A DNA stretch of 64,000 nt from Nitrosomonas marina (GCF_900111605.1 NZ_FOIA01000001.1:1-64000), one strand, 5' to 3'. Counted from the stretch's first letter, positions 40,091 through 49,687 are shown. Numbers and translations: made by a program. The notes: generated by a model not told the origin, from the letters alone.

Positions 40091-40120
40091 CCTGACAATA
40101 TCATATTGAAAGAGCACTAG
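40091..40120 (-). repeat. Right terminal inverted repeat of the MITE-like element
   Basis: Reverse complement of the left repeat with five mismatches. It abuts the stop codon of the RibD-C gene (TGA on the minus strand at 40121-40123). Confidence 0.7.
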
Positions 40121-40948
40121 TCACAGGCGGTCGAACGCAAAGAACAGCTGGCTTTTTCCATCTGGTCCAGCCGGATCCAGATACAGACTGTTCAGATTAA
40201 AATTGACGGCGGGTTCGAGCAATGCGCCTTTTACGATATCGGCATAGGATTCGCCGCCGAGTATTCGGCTGGCGTATGTGATATACAATCTGTTTAACAC
40301 TTTGCTGGCCATCAATAAGTGAAAGACTTTTGGGCCCGCAGACGAAAAAATTATGCGGTAGCCTTGTTCGGTCAAGTAATCGATCATTGTGTTGCCGTTA
40401 ACACCTGTGCGATCTCCTGCCGCAACCACATGCACGCCTTTTTTTTCTATTTCTTTGGCCCGATCCGGATTGAGGCCGGCGGTTGTAAATACAAAAACCT
40501 TTCTTCCGCCGGCTGTCAGTACATCAGGAACAGGAAAATTCAGATTGTTGCTGATAACAGCAATATCTGCCTGTGGCGGGAGTCCGTTCGACTGCCGCCA
40601 CTCGCGCAGTTCTGCAAATCTCGGGTCGTCAATCTGCAGAATTTCCTGTGCGTTTCCCTGTGCCCATTCGCGCAGATATCGCCCGCTGCTGATTAAGATG
40701 TCAGCCTGGCTGGCCAATTCCTGAAATAGCCACCAGTCCCGTTCGTTGGCGATTGACTGTGGAACTTCCATACCTTCTCCGTCACTGCGGCTTATCGCAA
40801 TACGGTTATCCAGGCTTGTAATAAAGTTGGTATAGACATATGCCTGGTCTTTAGCAGCAAATTGACGCAGATCGTGTGCGAGATAGGTGCCTTTGAGGCG
40901 CTGTGCGCCGCCCGGTTGTGGATACAGCTGGATAATGTGTGGTTCCAT
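40121..40948 (-). CDS. RibD C-terminal domain reductase (pyrimidine reductase-like)
   Basis: This 275-residue protein contains only the reductase half of RibD: YVYTNFITSLDNRIAISRSDGEG (substrate loop), an ILISSGRYLREWAQG segment, VISNNLNFPVPDVLTAGGRKVFVFTTAG and the C-terminal GGESYADIVKGALLEPA. The deaminase domain is absent. Related stand-alone proteins reduce a pyrimidine or folate-like substrate with NADPH; the substrate here is not known. Its stop codon touches the MITE-like element, so its transcript probably runs into the structured repeat. Confidence 0.85.
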   Translation of the reverse strand: MEPHIIQLYPQPGGAQRLKGTYLAHDLRQFAAKDQAYVYTNFITSLDNRIAISRSDGEGMEVPQSIANERDWWLFQELASQADILISSGRYLREWAQGNAQEILQIDDPRFAELREWRQSNGLPPQADIAVISNNLNFPVPDVLTAGGRKVFVFTTAGLNPDRAKEIEKKGVHVVAAGDRTGVNGNTMIDYLTEQGYRIIFSSAGPKVFHLLMASKVLNRLYITYASRILGGESYADIVKGALLEPAVNFNLNSLYLDPAGPDGKSQLFFAFDRL

Positions 40949-41028
40949 AATACGCTTTCCGTAAGAAGCTGCGTCAAGTCAATAGTGGCTACTTGGCAGA
41001 AGCATGCATTTACCGCAATCAAACTTAC

Positions 41029-42897
41029 TCATAGCTCTCTCGATTGCCGAAGCGCGGCTGTCAGTATTTTTTGGTAGCCGAACTCTTTAAGGCCTGCCGG
41101 TTTATTTAATTGCATGCGTTCCAGGCATGCAGTTTCGGCTGAAGTCAAATCTCCTGACATGAATCCATCGATAAACAGACGCAGCAATGCATGTTTTGAA
41201 CGAGATTTCTGTTTTAAAATTTCCAGTGCCGGCAGCAGGCGCTGCTCGGTTTGCGTGAAGTCGGTGCCAAATGGAAATGTCGTCAATATACCCGCTTCTC
41301 TGGCCGGTTGCAGTGCTGTCCTGATTCGATCCGGTGTATTGTTGCGGTAGGCCTTTGGTATGGTCCAGTGCGGATCGATCTTGCCGGCCGCTTTCGCTTT
41401 TTTCAGCAAATCGTCCTGAAACCGCGAATCCGTAATAGACAGCATTGCGGCTATCGCTTGTGCATCTGACTTGCCACGCAGTTTTGCTATGCCGTATTCT
41501 GTGACTACTCGATCACGCAGATGCCAGGGTATCGTTTCATGGCCGTAGGACCAGGTAATATTCGATACCGTCTGGCCTTGGGACTGGCGCGTGGCATTCA
41601 GCGTAATAATTGAAAATGCATCGTCGAGCGACAAAGCCTGAGCAACAAAATTATACTGTCCACCGACCCCGCTCACGACAGCGCCATCCTCCAATGCGTC
41701 TGATATGACAGAGCCGCGCAGGGTTGCAAGCATGGCGTTGTTGATAAAGCTGGCTTTAAAGCGCGCACGCCGCTTGCTCATCTCGTCACCAAAAATCTCA
41801 TTGGTAAAACTGACGGCCTTCATTTGAAAGCGTGCCCTTTCTTTCGCGGACATTTCGCGTAAACGACGATAAAAGTCCCTGCATTCAACAAAAAAAGCGC
41901 CATGTAGAACCGCTCCATTGATGTCGCGTTTGAGTATGCCATTGTCTGCCAGTCTCAGGAAACCATCAACGAACATCTCGCTCATGCCGTAAATGCCGTC
42001 CCGGAATGGTTGGTCATCATAGTGGTCACTGTTATCAGCAGTATGCTGACCGGCAAGATCATCAATCAGTTTTCTGAAGATGGCGTTATGCTTGTGACGT
42101 AGAATCAGCGCATGAGAAACTGCGTCACCAATCGAGCCGATCCCGATCTGAAGTGTGCCGCCATCACGCACCAATCGGGATGCATGAAGTCCGATCGCCT
42201 GATCTGCAAGGCTGACAGGTCGTTTGGGCGCGCTGTACAGCTCGTGTTCACTGTCCGGGCTTTCAAGCAACAGGTCCAGCTCCTGTGTCCCGATTTGCGA
42301 ATCGCCGTACATGAACGGTAGCTGGCGGTTGATCTGTGCCGCAAAAAGAAACCGGGCGCGTCCTTTACGCCGTACATTTAATAAATCCGCTGTAATATCG
42401 GGATTGCAACTCAGGTTGTATTCATCACCTTCGTGTGTTACCAGCTGCGCCAGAACATTCACGCCGTTGTCCAGAAGGCAATCCAAAGCATGTGAATAAT
42501 TGACTGGAATATATTGCTGCTGCGCTGCTGGAACTTTCAACCACTGTCCGGCAAGAAAGAAGAATTCATTCACCACAATATTCCGTGGCAGTTTTCCCAT
42601 CCGCATCAATTTTGCATAAATCAGATCCGGATAATCGCCAAAAAGGCGGTTGAGTGCGGGTTCAAAAAAACGGCGCTTGAACTCGCTGTTCAATTCTGGC
42701 CGTTCCAGCGTCAATGCGGTAAAAATCTGTAAATTGATACTTTGGTCTGCCAGCGCCCGTTCGACCAGTGCGTTGGCAATATGGCTGGCTTTCCCAAGGC
42801 CAAGCGGCAAAGCAAGTTGGATGCGTTTGCCCGCCTGCCTGATAATGTCATTCGCCAGCGCATCGGGACACGAGTATACGACCGGCTTATTATCCAT
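41029..42897 (-). CDS. Acetyl-CoA hydrolase/transferase family protein
   Basis: This 622-residue protein is related to acetyl-CoA hydrolase and CoA transferases (COG0427), longer than the usual roughly 500 residues. Visible blocks include RDGGTLQIGIGSIGDAVSHAL, a GIYGMSEMFVDGFLRL segment, GAVVSGVGGQYNFVAQAL and VVTEYGIAKLRGKS. It may release acetate from acetyl-CoA or move CoA between acids. I placed the start at 42897, 7 nt after the stop of the FadJ-type gene; an in-frame ATG at 42948 would overlap that gene. It is the last gene of the beta-oxidation operon, so it may recycle CoA from the acetyl-CoA produced. Confidence 0.88.
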   Translation of the reverse strand: MDNKPVVYSCPDALANDIIRQAGKRIQLALPLGLGKASHIANALVERALADQSINLQIFTALTLERPELNSEFKRRFFEPALNRLFGDYPDLIYAKLMRMGKLPRNIVVNEFFFLAGQWLKVPAAQQQYIPVNYSHALDCLLDNGVNVLAQLVTHEGDEYNLSCNPDITADLLNVRRKGRARFLFAAQINRQLPFMYGDSQIGTQELDLLLESPDSEHELYSAPKRPVSLADQAIGLHASRLVRDGGTLQIGIGSIGDAVSHALILRHKHNAIFRKLIDDLAGQHTADNSDHYDDQPFRDGIYGMSEMFVDGFLRLADNGILKRDINGAVLHGAFFVECRDFYRRLREMSAKERARFQMKAVSFTNEIFGDEMSKRRARFKASFINNAMLATLRGSVISDALEDGAVVSGVGGQYNFVAQALSLDDAFSIITLNATRQSQGQTVSNITWSYGHETIPWHLRDRVVTEYGIAKLRGKSDAQAIAAMLSITDSRFQDDLLKKAKAAGKIDPHWTIPKAYRNNTPDRIRTALQPAREAGILTTFPFGTDFTQTEQRLLPALEILKQKSRSKHALLRLFIDGFMSGDLTSAETACLERMQLNKPAGLKEFGYQKILTAALRQSREL

Positions 42898-42904
42898 AAA
42901 ACAG

Positions 42905-44998
42905 TTATAACGACTGCCAGCCCTGATCCGGCTTGAACCGCTCGCCATGCTGCTGGCTCAGCTTTTCGAGAGTCGTGACAATTTCGTTTGCGCCTCGTGT
43001 GCGGGCGTAGTGGATAGGGCCGCCCCGAAAAGGCGCAAAACCGGTCGCAAAAATCATTGCACCATCAAGATGATCTGGATCCTTGACGATCCCCAGACGG
43101 TGACATTCCACACAGGCGTCGAGCATAGGCAGAATCAGTCGATCGGTTAAGTGATCATCGGGTATATTCGTTTCCTGTTTACTGGTGCTTTTTTTATCAC
43201 GTTTGATTTTTCCATTTTCCCATTGATAAAAGCCCTTGCCGGATTTTTTTCCAAGTTCTCCGTTTTCGGCTTTTTTGCGTACATTGTCTGGAATCCTGGC
43301 CATCGGCTTGTCCAGTAAATCAGCCAGCATATCTGCCACATGGATACAAATATCCAGGCCGATTTGGTCGATCAACTCCACTGGACCCATCGGCATACCG
43401 AAATTTTTAGCTATCTCATCAATGCGTGTTTTGTCGATACCTTCCTCGAGCATGACAATAGCTTCCAGCAGATAGGGTGTCAGTGCCCGGTTGACCAGAA
43501 AGCCGGGATAACTCGCTACCTGTACCGGAATTTTTCCTATATCGCGAGTGAACGCAAGAATCCGTTCAACTACATCCGTGCTGGTATTGTCATGAGCAAT
43601 CGCTTCCACCATGAGCATTTTGGAAACCGGATTGAAAAAATGCAGACCCATAAAGCGCGCAGGATTTCTCAGGCCGTCTGTAAGTTTTTCGATCAGGATG
43701 CTTGAAGTGTTGGTCACCAGAATGGCATTGGCTTTCATGCGCGGTTCAATGGTTTGATACAGTTTTTTCTTGATATCGATTTTTTCAGGAACAGCTTCGA
43801 TTATCAAATCCGCGTTTTCCAGACCGTCATTGCGCATGTCCGGAATCAAACGGTCAAGCGTGTCGCGTGTCTCAGCGCCGGTTCTGTGTTTGTCTCGGCA
43901 AAGCTGCCCGGTATTGTTGACGGCCTTGGCGACAGGTTCAGCCTGTTGATCGGATAACGTTACCTTCAGGCCCTGCATGGCGCACCAACCCGCAATTTCG
44001 CCGCCCATTGAACCGGCACCGATGATATGGACGTGTTGAATATCGGCGCGCGCTTTTGCCTGGTTTTTTAACGACTGGTGCAGAAAGAAAATGCGCACAA
44101 GATTCCGGGCAGTTTCGCTCGTTATTAGACTGGCAAATGACTGAATTTCCGCTGCCTGCATTTTATGTGTGCTGCTGCCGAATTTTTCCCAGAGATCGAT
44201 CAGTGCATAAGGCGCAGGGTAATAGGTGGATGGTGCTTTTTTTTCACTTTCGGCACGCATCTTTTTTGCAGCGAATTTACGTACTGCCAGCGTATTCAGC
44301 ATGAAATTACTGAATTTGCGCCTGCGTTTCCTGACGCCTTTTTCAATCGCTGCGCATACCGCATTTTCGACATGGCGGCTTTCAACCAGATCGTCAACCA
44401 GTCCCTGGCTTTTGGTTTGCCTGTCATACGCCGATTTGCCGGTCAGCATCATGGTCATGGCAGTGACTGGATTGATCAGGCGCGTCAAACGGTATGTGCC
44501 GCCCAGTCCGGGGTGTACGCCGAGACGGATCTCGGGAAAACCCATTTCCAGTCCGTTTTTAACACCAATGCGTTGCTGGCAGGCTAACGCCAGTTCCAGA
44601 CCGCCGCCAAGGCAGTGTCCGTGAATCACGGCAACGGTAGGTACATCCAGCGACGCCAGCCTGTCTAAAACTGCATGGCCGCGATGCAGCATATTTGCCA
44701 TTTCGGATTCATCGTGGCTTTTGAATGATTTAATATCAGCGCCTGCGCAGAATCCCTTGGGCTTTGCGGAACCGATAACCAGCGCCGTAGGCGATTTATT
44801 GTCGATATCATCAAGTATTTCACTGAGCTCCTGAAGTACGTCTTCGGACAGCGTGTTGGCGCTGCTGTCCTGCTTGTCCAGCTGCAGCCATAATATGCTA
44901 CGCTCATCAAGCCGGGAGAGCCAGTTAGGTTTTACTGATGTATACGTTGGTCCGTATTGATTCAGGTTCTCAACATGCTCGAGTACGTCAACTTTCAT
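42905..44998 (-). CDS. fadJ: Fused enoyl-CoA hydratase/3-hydroxyacyl-CoA dehydrogenase (FadJ/FadB type)
   Basis: This 697-residue trifunctional-type alpha subunit performs the hydratase and dehydrogenase steps of beta-oxidation. The hydratase domain (about residues 30-210) has GFCAGADIKSF and HGHCLGGGLELALACQQRIG with the catalytic Glu pattern. The dehydrogenase domain (about 320-600) has the NAD-binding HIIGAGSMGGEIAGWCA, the catalytic His in LHFFNPVSKM, and the C-terminal GFLVNRALTPYLLEA. It starts 3 nt after the thiolase stop. The two-letter name is by similarity; FadB versus FadJ cannot be settled here. Confidence 0.93.
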   Translation of the reverse strand: MKVDVLEHVENLNQYGPTYTSVKPNWLSRLDERSILWLQLDKQDSSANTLSEDVLQELSEILDDIDNKSPTALVIGSAKPKGFCAGADIKSFKSHDESEMANMLHRGHAVLDRLASLDVPTVAVIHGHCLGGGLELALACQQRIGVKNGLEMGFPEIRLGVHPGLGGTYRLTRLINPVTAMTMMLTGKSAYDRQTKSQGLVDDLVESRHVENAVCAAIEKGVRKRRRKFSNFMLNTLAVRKFAAKKMRAESEKKAPSTYYPAPYALIDLWEKFGSSTHKMQAAEIQSFASLITSETARNLVRIFFLHQSLKNQAKARADIQHVHIIGAGSMGGEIAGWCAMQGLKVTLSDQQAEPVAKAVNNTGQLCRDKHRTGAETRDTLDRLIPDMRNDGLENADLIIEAVPEKIDIKKKLYQTIEPRMKANAILVTNTSSILIEKLTDGLRNPARFMGLHFFNPVSKMLMVEAIAHDNTSTDVVERILAFTRDIGKIPVQVASYPGFLVNRALTPYLLEAIVMLEEGIDKTRIDEIAKNFGMPMGPVELIDQIGLDICIHVADMLADLLDKPMARIPDNVRKKAENGELGKKSGKGFYQWENGKIKRDKKSTSKQETNIPDDHLTDRLILPMLDACVECHRLGIVKDPDHLDGAMIFATGFAPFRGGPIHYARTRGANEIVTTLEKLSQQHGERFKPDQGWQSL

Positions 44999-45001
44999 GA
45001 T

Positions 45002-46330
45002 TTATACCTTTTCTATTAGCATCGCGCCGCCCTGTCCGCCGCCGATGCATTCTGTGGCAATACCGTTTTTTTTGTCCAGGCGGTGCATCGCGTTGACCAG
45101 ATGCAAAACGATACGGTTGCCGCTGGTGCCAACAGGGTGTCCCAATCCAATTGCGCCGCCATCTACATTGAGAATGGACTGATCCATTTCTCCCATCGGT
45201 TGTTCGAGTCCCAGTACCGATTTGCAGAAATCCGTATCATTCCATGCTTTCAGACATGCCAGTACCTGTGCAGCAAATGCTTCGTTAATTTCCCACAAAT
45301 CAATATTATCCAATGTGAGTTGATGGCGCTTCATGATGGCCGTCGAGGATAAAACAGGCCCCAGTCCCATGATGGAAGGGCTGAGCGCCGACCATTCGCT
45401 GTCTTTTATTATTGCCCTGGGCTCCAGCTTGTATCGGTTGACAGCATCTTCTGAAGCGAGAATAACCCATGAAGCGCCATCGGTTATCTGGGAGCTGTTT
45501 CCTGGCGTTACTTTTCCGTGTGGCGGTTCAAAAGCAGGCGAGAGCTTTGCCAGTTTCTCAAGTGATGAGTCCGGACGAACACCGTCGTCATGTTCAAAAA
45601 CCTGTCCGCAACTGCTGAAAGCAGGCTCGATTTCGTTCTGCAGAAATCCTTCCTGCTGCGCCCGATGCAGTCGTGAATGGCTGGCTACTGCATACTCATC
45701 AGCCTGTTGGCGTGTAATATCGAACAAATATGCCAGCTTTTCGGCGGTTTGCCCCATGTTCATTTCGACTACTGGATCGGTCAGGCCACGCAGCAGGCCG
45801 ATGACAGGCTTTAGATACCCCGGTTTGAAAGCGGCCAGGGATTTAATTTTCTGGGCCAAAGAACTGGCCCTGTTTAACGAGGCGAACCACTCAACCGCCT
45901 GGCGCCTGAAAAACAGCGGCGCGTGGCTTAATGCTTCCGCACCGCCGGCCAGTATCAGATCGGCATTACCGGCGCGGATGTATTTATATGCGGTGTCGAT
46001 GGATTGCATGCCTGAGCCGCAATTAATTTGTACGGTAAACGCCGGCATGCTGTCGCCCATGCCCAGGCGTAATGCGGCGATACGAGCCGGGTTCATCTCA
46101 TCAGAAATCACGCTGACACAGCCGAGGATAACTTCATCGAAGTCACTGGGGTGAAAGGGTTGGCGCAACAGCAACGGGCGACCGCATTGCACGGCAAGAT
46201 CCACCGGTGTAAACGGGCCGGGCTTGCCGCGCGCCTTGATAAACGGTGTGCGGGCTCCGTCGATGATATACACCGGGCGTCCCTGAAGTACCTGTGCTTC
46301 ACTGTGTTGATGTAATGTTGTCTGCACCAT
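45002..46330 (-). CDS. fadI: Acetyl-CoA acyltransferase (3-ketoacyl-CoA thiolase, FadI type)
   Basis: This 442-residue thiolase cleaves 3-ketoacyl-CoA with CoA. The nucleophilic Cys is in QINCGSGMQSID. The other active-site residues are in NEAFAAQVLACLKAW, GGAIGLGHPVGTSGNRIVL (His) and ECIGGGQGGAML (second Cys). The length fits the FadI subgroup. It starts 2 nt after the acyl-CoA dehydrogenase stop and ends 3 nt before the FadJ-type gene, so the three are tightly co-expressed. Confidence 0.93.
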   Translation of the reverse strand: MVQTTLHQHSEAQVLQGRPVYIIDGARTPFIKARGKPGPFTPVDLAVQCGRPLLLRQPFHPSDFDEVILGCVSVISDEMNPARIAALRLGMGDSMPAFTVQINCGSGMQSIDTAYKYIRAGNADLILAGGAEALSHAPLFFRRQAVEWFASLNRASSLAQKIKSLAAFKPGYLKPVIGLLRGLTDPVVEMNMGQTAEKLAYLFDITRQQADEYAVASHSRLHRAQQEGFLQNEIEPAFSSCGQVFEHDDGVRPDSSLEKLAKLSPAFEPPHGKVTPGNSSQITDGASWVILASEDAVNRYKLEPRAIIKDSEWSALSPSIMGLGPVLSSTAIMKRHQLTLDNIDLWEINEAFAAQVLACLKAWNDTDFCKSVLGLEQPMGEMDQSILNVDGGAIGLGHPVGTSGNRIVLHLVNAMHRLDKKNGIATECIGGGQGGAMLIEKV

Positions 46331-46332
46331 GG

Positions 46333-48555
46333 TTATTCCTTTTGTATTCCTGTTAATACACCGGCATCAAAGTCATCCACCGCGATGACCTGTGCTACAG
46401 CTGCTTCTGCTGCTTTGAGCTTCTCGGCTTCGGCATTCGACAGAATGCCTTGCTCGAGCGCCTGTTCGATATTGTAGATACGTGCTTTTTTCATTTTCTC
46501 CGTTATCGAACTGCTTTCGTCGACCAGTCTGAAGGCCTTTTCCAGAATCGATACGGCACCGTGCTCATTACCGGCATGCAGGCCTTCGGTCAGGCGTTCC
46601 CGCTGCGTGGATGGCTCAAGCAAAAATTCCGCGCATTGCCTGATCAGATTGTCCGAGGGGCCATAGGTCCGCGGTCCCAGAGGCATGGTGATGAAGCGGG
46701 CCAGCCAGGCCATGAAGCGGTTCGGCAGATTTCTGAACACGGCGTCCAGCCGGTTTTCAATAACGGTAAAACTTTCCTGTACACAATATTCAACGAGGGG
46801 CAGGTCTTGGTTTTTTTTACCGTCATCCTGCCATCGTTTTAATACGGCAGAGATAAAATAGAGTTCTGAGAGGATGTCGCCCAGGCGCGCGGACAGCATT
46901 TCTTTGCGTTTTAATGCGCCTCCCAGTGTCAGAAACGCGAAATCGGCAACCAGGGCGAAAGCAGCCGCGTAGCGGCTTAACTGCTTATAGTATGGCAATA
47001 GTTGATCAGGGACGGATGGAACGGGTGAATATTTTCCGTTTGTCCAGCTGCGCAGCCATGCACGCCCCAGAGTTTTTGTGCTGTGTGCAACATGGCCCCA
47101 GAAAGCTTTATCAAATTCGACAAGCGCTTTTTTCTGATCCTCTTCTTCCAATGCCAGTATTTCTTTCAAGAGCCAGGGATGACAGCGGATGGCACCTTGT
47201 CCGAAGATGATCATGTTGCGTGTCAGGATATTTGCTCCTTCAACCGTGATGCCGATCGGCACCGCCCGGTATAAGTTGCCAAGATAATTTGACGGCCCAT
47301 CGATTACCGCCTTGCCGGCATGTACGTCCATGGCGTCATTGATCGCGTCACGCATCCGGTAGGTTGTGTGCGCTTTCATGATTGCGGAAATTACGGCGAG
47401 TTTATAACCCTGATCAAGTCCGGCACAGGTTAATTGACGTGCAGCGTCAAGCAGATAGGCGTTCGCAGCCAGTTTTCCAAGGCGGGCCTGTACACCCTCG
47501 AATTTTCCGATCGGAATATGAAACTGCTGTCTGATGCGGGCATAGGCGCCTGTTGTTCGTGCTGAAAAAGCGGTTGCAGCGGCTGCAAGTGAAGGGAGGG
47601 AAATGCCTCGCCCGGCTGCAAGCGCCTCCATCAGCATTTTCCAGCCTTTACCGATCTGCTGCGGGCCGCCGATGACGAAATCCAGCGGAATAAATACATC
47701 CTTACCCCAGTTGGGGCCATTCTGGAACATTTGGTAGCATGGCAAATGGCGTCGACCGATATTGATGCCGTTCAGGTCAGTCGGAATCAAAGCCACTGTG
47801 ATGCCCAGTTCCTCCTGGTTACCAATCAAATGCTCGGGATCATACAGTTTGAAAGCCAGGCCCAGCACGGTTGCTACAGGCCCGAGCGTGATGTAACGCT
47901 TATGCCAGTTTAAACGAATGCCGGTCATTTCCTCGCCCTGATAAGTGCCTTTGCAGATGACGCCGTTGTCATCCATGGAGGAAGCGTCTGAGCCTGCCTG
48001 CGGACTGGTTAATCCGAAACAGGGAATTTCCGTGCCGTTTGCCAGCCGTGGCAGCCAGTGGTCCTGCTGTGCTTTCGTGCCGAATTCCATGAGCAATTCA
48101 CCCGGGCCGAGCGAATTGGGTACCATCACTGTGACCGCGGCTACTACGGACCGGCTGGCGATTTTGCGGATGACCTGTGAATTGGCATAGGCCGAAAAGC
48201 CGAGTCCGCCGTATTGTTGCGGAATAATCATCGCGAAAAATTTATGGGTACGGATGAAATGCCAGATCTCAGGTGGCAGGTCTTTACGTTCCCAGTTGAT
48301 TTCCCAGTCGTTGAGCATACCGCACAATTCTTCGACCGGGCCATCCAGAAATGCCTGCTCATCTTGTGACAGTTTAACGGGAGGTGTTTGCAAAAGCTTT
48401 GACCAATCAGGATTGCCGGTGAACAATTCCGCGTCCCACCAGACATCTCCAGCTTCCAGCGCTTCGCGCTCAGTATCCGATATGCCTGGCAGAGCCTTGC
48501 GCATGCGTTTGAGGATAGGGCGGGTCAGGAGATGGCGGCGCAGTGTCGTGAGCAT
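46333..48555 (-). CDS. fadE: Acyl-CoA dehydrogenase FadE
   Basis: This 740-residue flavoprotein catalyses the first step of fatty acid beta-oxidation. The N-terminal region has FFAMIIPQQYGGLGFSAYANSQV. The core has FGLTSPQAGSDASSM, which is typical of acyl-CoA dehydrogenases. The long C-terminal extension (from about residue 520) matches the DUF1974 half specific to FadE. It is the first gene of the operon, followed after 2 nt by the thiolase. Confidence 0.93.
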   Translation of the reverse strand: MLTTLRRHLLTRPILKRMRKALPGISDTEREALEAGDVWWDAELFTGNPDWSKLLQTPPVKLSQDEQAFLDGPVEELCGMLNDWEINWERKDLPPEIWHFIRTHKFFAMIIPQQYGGLGFSAYANSQVIRKIASRSVVAAVTVMVPNSLGPGELLMEFGTKAQQDHWLPRLANGTEIPCFGLTSPQAGSDASSMDDNGVICKGTYQGEEMTGIRLNWHKRYITLGPVATVLGLAFKLYDPEHLIGNQEELGITVALIPTDLNGINIGRRHLPCYQMFQNGPNWGKDVFIPLDFVIGGPQQIGKGWKMLMEALAAGRGISLPSLAAAATAFSARTTGAYARIRQQFHIPIGKFEGVQARLGKLAANAYLLDAARQLTCAGLDQGYKLAVISAIMKAHTTYRMRDAINDAMDVHAGKAVIDGPSNYLGNLYRAVPIGITVEGANILTRNMIIFGQGAIRCHPWLLKEILALEEEDQKKALVEFDKAFWGHVAHSTKTLGRAWLRSWTNGKYSPVPSVPDQLLPYYKQLSRYAAAFALVADFAFLTLGGALKRKEMLSARLGDILSELYFISAVLKRWQDDGKKNQDLPLVEYCVQESFTVIENRLDAVFRNLPNRFMAWLARFITMPLGPRTYGPSDNLIRQCAEFLLEPSTQRERLTEGLHAGNEHGAVSILEKAFRLVDESSSITEKMKKARIYNIEQALEQGILSNAEAEKLKAAEAAVAQVIAVDDFDAGVLTGIQKE

Positions 48556-48727
48556 AAAATATCCTTGTATACGTGCGCTTTCAGCGCATTCCAGTATTTG
48601 TCCCCGTTAAGCGTGAGCGGTTGACAGCCAGTAAGAAAACATCTGTTACAGGCGATCCTGTATTGCCATAGTTATTCTGTGACACGCAGCCTTCTGCGTC
48701 AAATGGGACTGTTTGCCCGAGTTGGTT

Positions 48728-49435
48728 TTACACAAACAGCACCCAGGCACCCATGATAGCCATCATTGCATTCTCGGTAAAGCTGACGGTGCCCAGTGGA
48801 ACATTTGAATTGCCGCCAACACATGCGCAGTTCAAATCGGTTTTGTCGATATATACCGCCTTAAATACTGAAATACCACCGGCGATACCGACAAACAATG
48901 ATACCCATCCGGTAATATGCAGATATTGGGGTGTCAAAAAACCCAGGCCTGCGATCAGTTCGGCAAAAGGATAGACTTTTCCATAAAACGGCAGACGCTG
49001 TGTGATCAGATCGTAATTTTTAAACCCTGATACGAAGCTGTTTATGTCCATCAGTTTCAGACACGCCAGTAAACACAGTGCATATCCCATGAAGCTGAAC
49101 ATGATGGTATCGGTCGACAAGGCCATCAGCAGTGCGATACCAAAAACGGCGATTACCGGAATATAGGATGTTTCTTCTCTGTTTTCATTTTGGTCATCGG
49201 TATCGATATCAAAGTAATCAGCCAGTTCGGTATAACCACCAATGCGCTCGTTGTTCAAAAATATCTGGGGTGTTGTCTCTACATCCCATTTTTCTTTGAA
49301 TGCATCTTCATCGGTTGTGGATGCGAAGATGTGATCTTTAAAATCAATGTCTTTTTCGCGTAATAATTTAACGGCCTTTTTGCCCCAGGGACAATCATTA
49401 CGACGAAATATCTGATTGGATTCTTGTTGATTCAT
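48728..49435 (-). CDS. Glutaredoxin-like domain fused to MauE/DoxX-type membrane protein
   Basis: This 235-residue protein has a glutaredoxin fold at residues 1-75. The usual CPYC is replaced by CPWG, leaving one cysteine, and the cis-Pro motif TTPQIFLNNERIGGYTEL is intact. A MauE-type membrane domain with about four helices follows (TDTIMFSFMGYALCLLACLK ... INSFVSGFKNYDLI ... ISVFKAVYIDKTDLNCACVGG). MauE-like proteins are linked to disulfide handling in the envelope. I placed the start at 49435, which has AGGAG upstream; an open frame to 49621 adds 62 non-family residues. It lies alone between the fad operon and the propeller gene. Confidence 0.85.
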   Translation of the reverse strand: MNQQESNQIFRRNDCPWGKKAVKLLREKDIDFKDHIFASTTDEDAFKEKWDVETTPQIFLNNERIGGYTELADYFDIDTDDQNENREETSYIPVIAVFGIALLMALSTDTIMFSFMGYALCLLACLKLMDINSFVSGFKNYDLITQRLPFYGKVYPFAELIAGLGFLTPQYLHITGWVSLFVGIAGGISVFKAVYIDKTDLNCACVGGNSNVPLGTVSFTENAMMAIMGAWVLFV

Positions 49436-49687
49436 GGCTGCTCCTGATTTTATCAATGTGAATCGTGGCCAGGTATAAAAGTTCCTGTCCTGGAAGCGGT
49501 GGCTGGTGCGCCATCGGGTATCGGCATCATGATTCGGTGCCGTCAGGCCGGTTTTTGCTGCACAGTATTTAGCACATGGTACGTGAATATCAGGTCTTAT
49601 AGGATGCAATTTATTGTGCAATTGTTTGCAAAATCGACTGGGCGATATGCTAATGTTTGTATTTTTTTAACGTGAATAAGTGATTCT

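Larger units (their letters stand above)
39851..40120. mobile_element. MITE-like element with 30-bp inverted repeats and long internal hairpins
   Basis: Terminal inverted repeats of 30 bp (39851-39880 and 40091-40120) match at 25 of 30 positions, including the block TCAATATGATATTG. Inside are two long nested hairpins. The first pairs 39885-39898 with 39969-39982 (perfect 14 bp), CATGG with CCATG, and GTGTCTT (39913) with AAGACAC (39946). The second pairs 39991-40004 with 40072-40085 (13 of 14), TGCAG with CTGCA, ACAGTAC (40019) with GTACTGT (40052), and AAAGGG with CCCTTT. There is no obvious target-site duplication and no transposase. A 96-codon frame runs through it by chance. Confidence 0.6.

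Noticed and set aside
39827..40117. A 96-codon minus-strand open frame
   Set aside because: It runs through the inverted-repeat element. The open reading is explained by the repeat structure, and there is no ribosome-binding site or domain.
45333..46154. A 273-codon plus-strand frame opposite the thiolase gene
   Set aside because: Antisense shadow of a clear thiolase with all active-site motifs; composition is Ser/Arg/Cys-rich and there is no recognisable domain.
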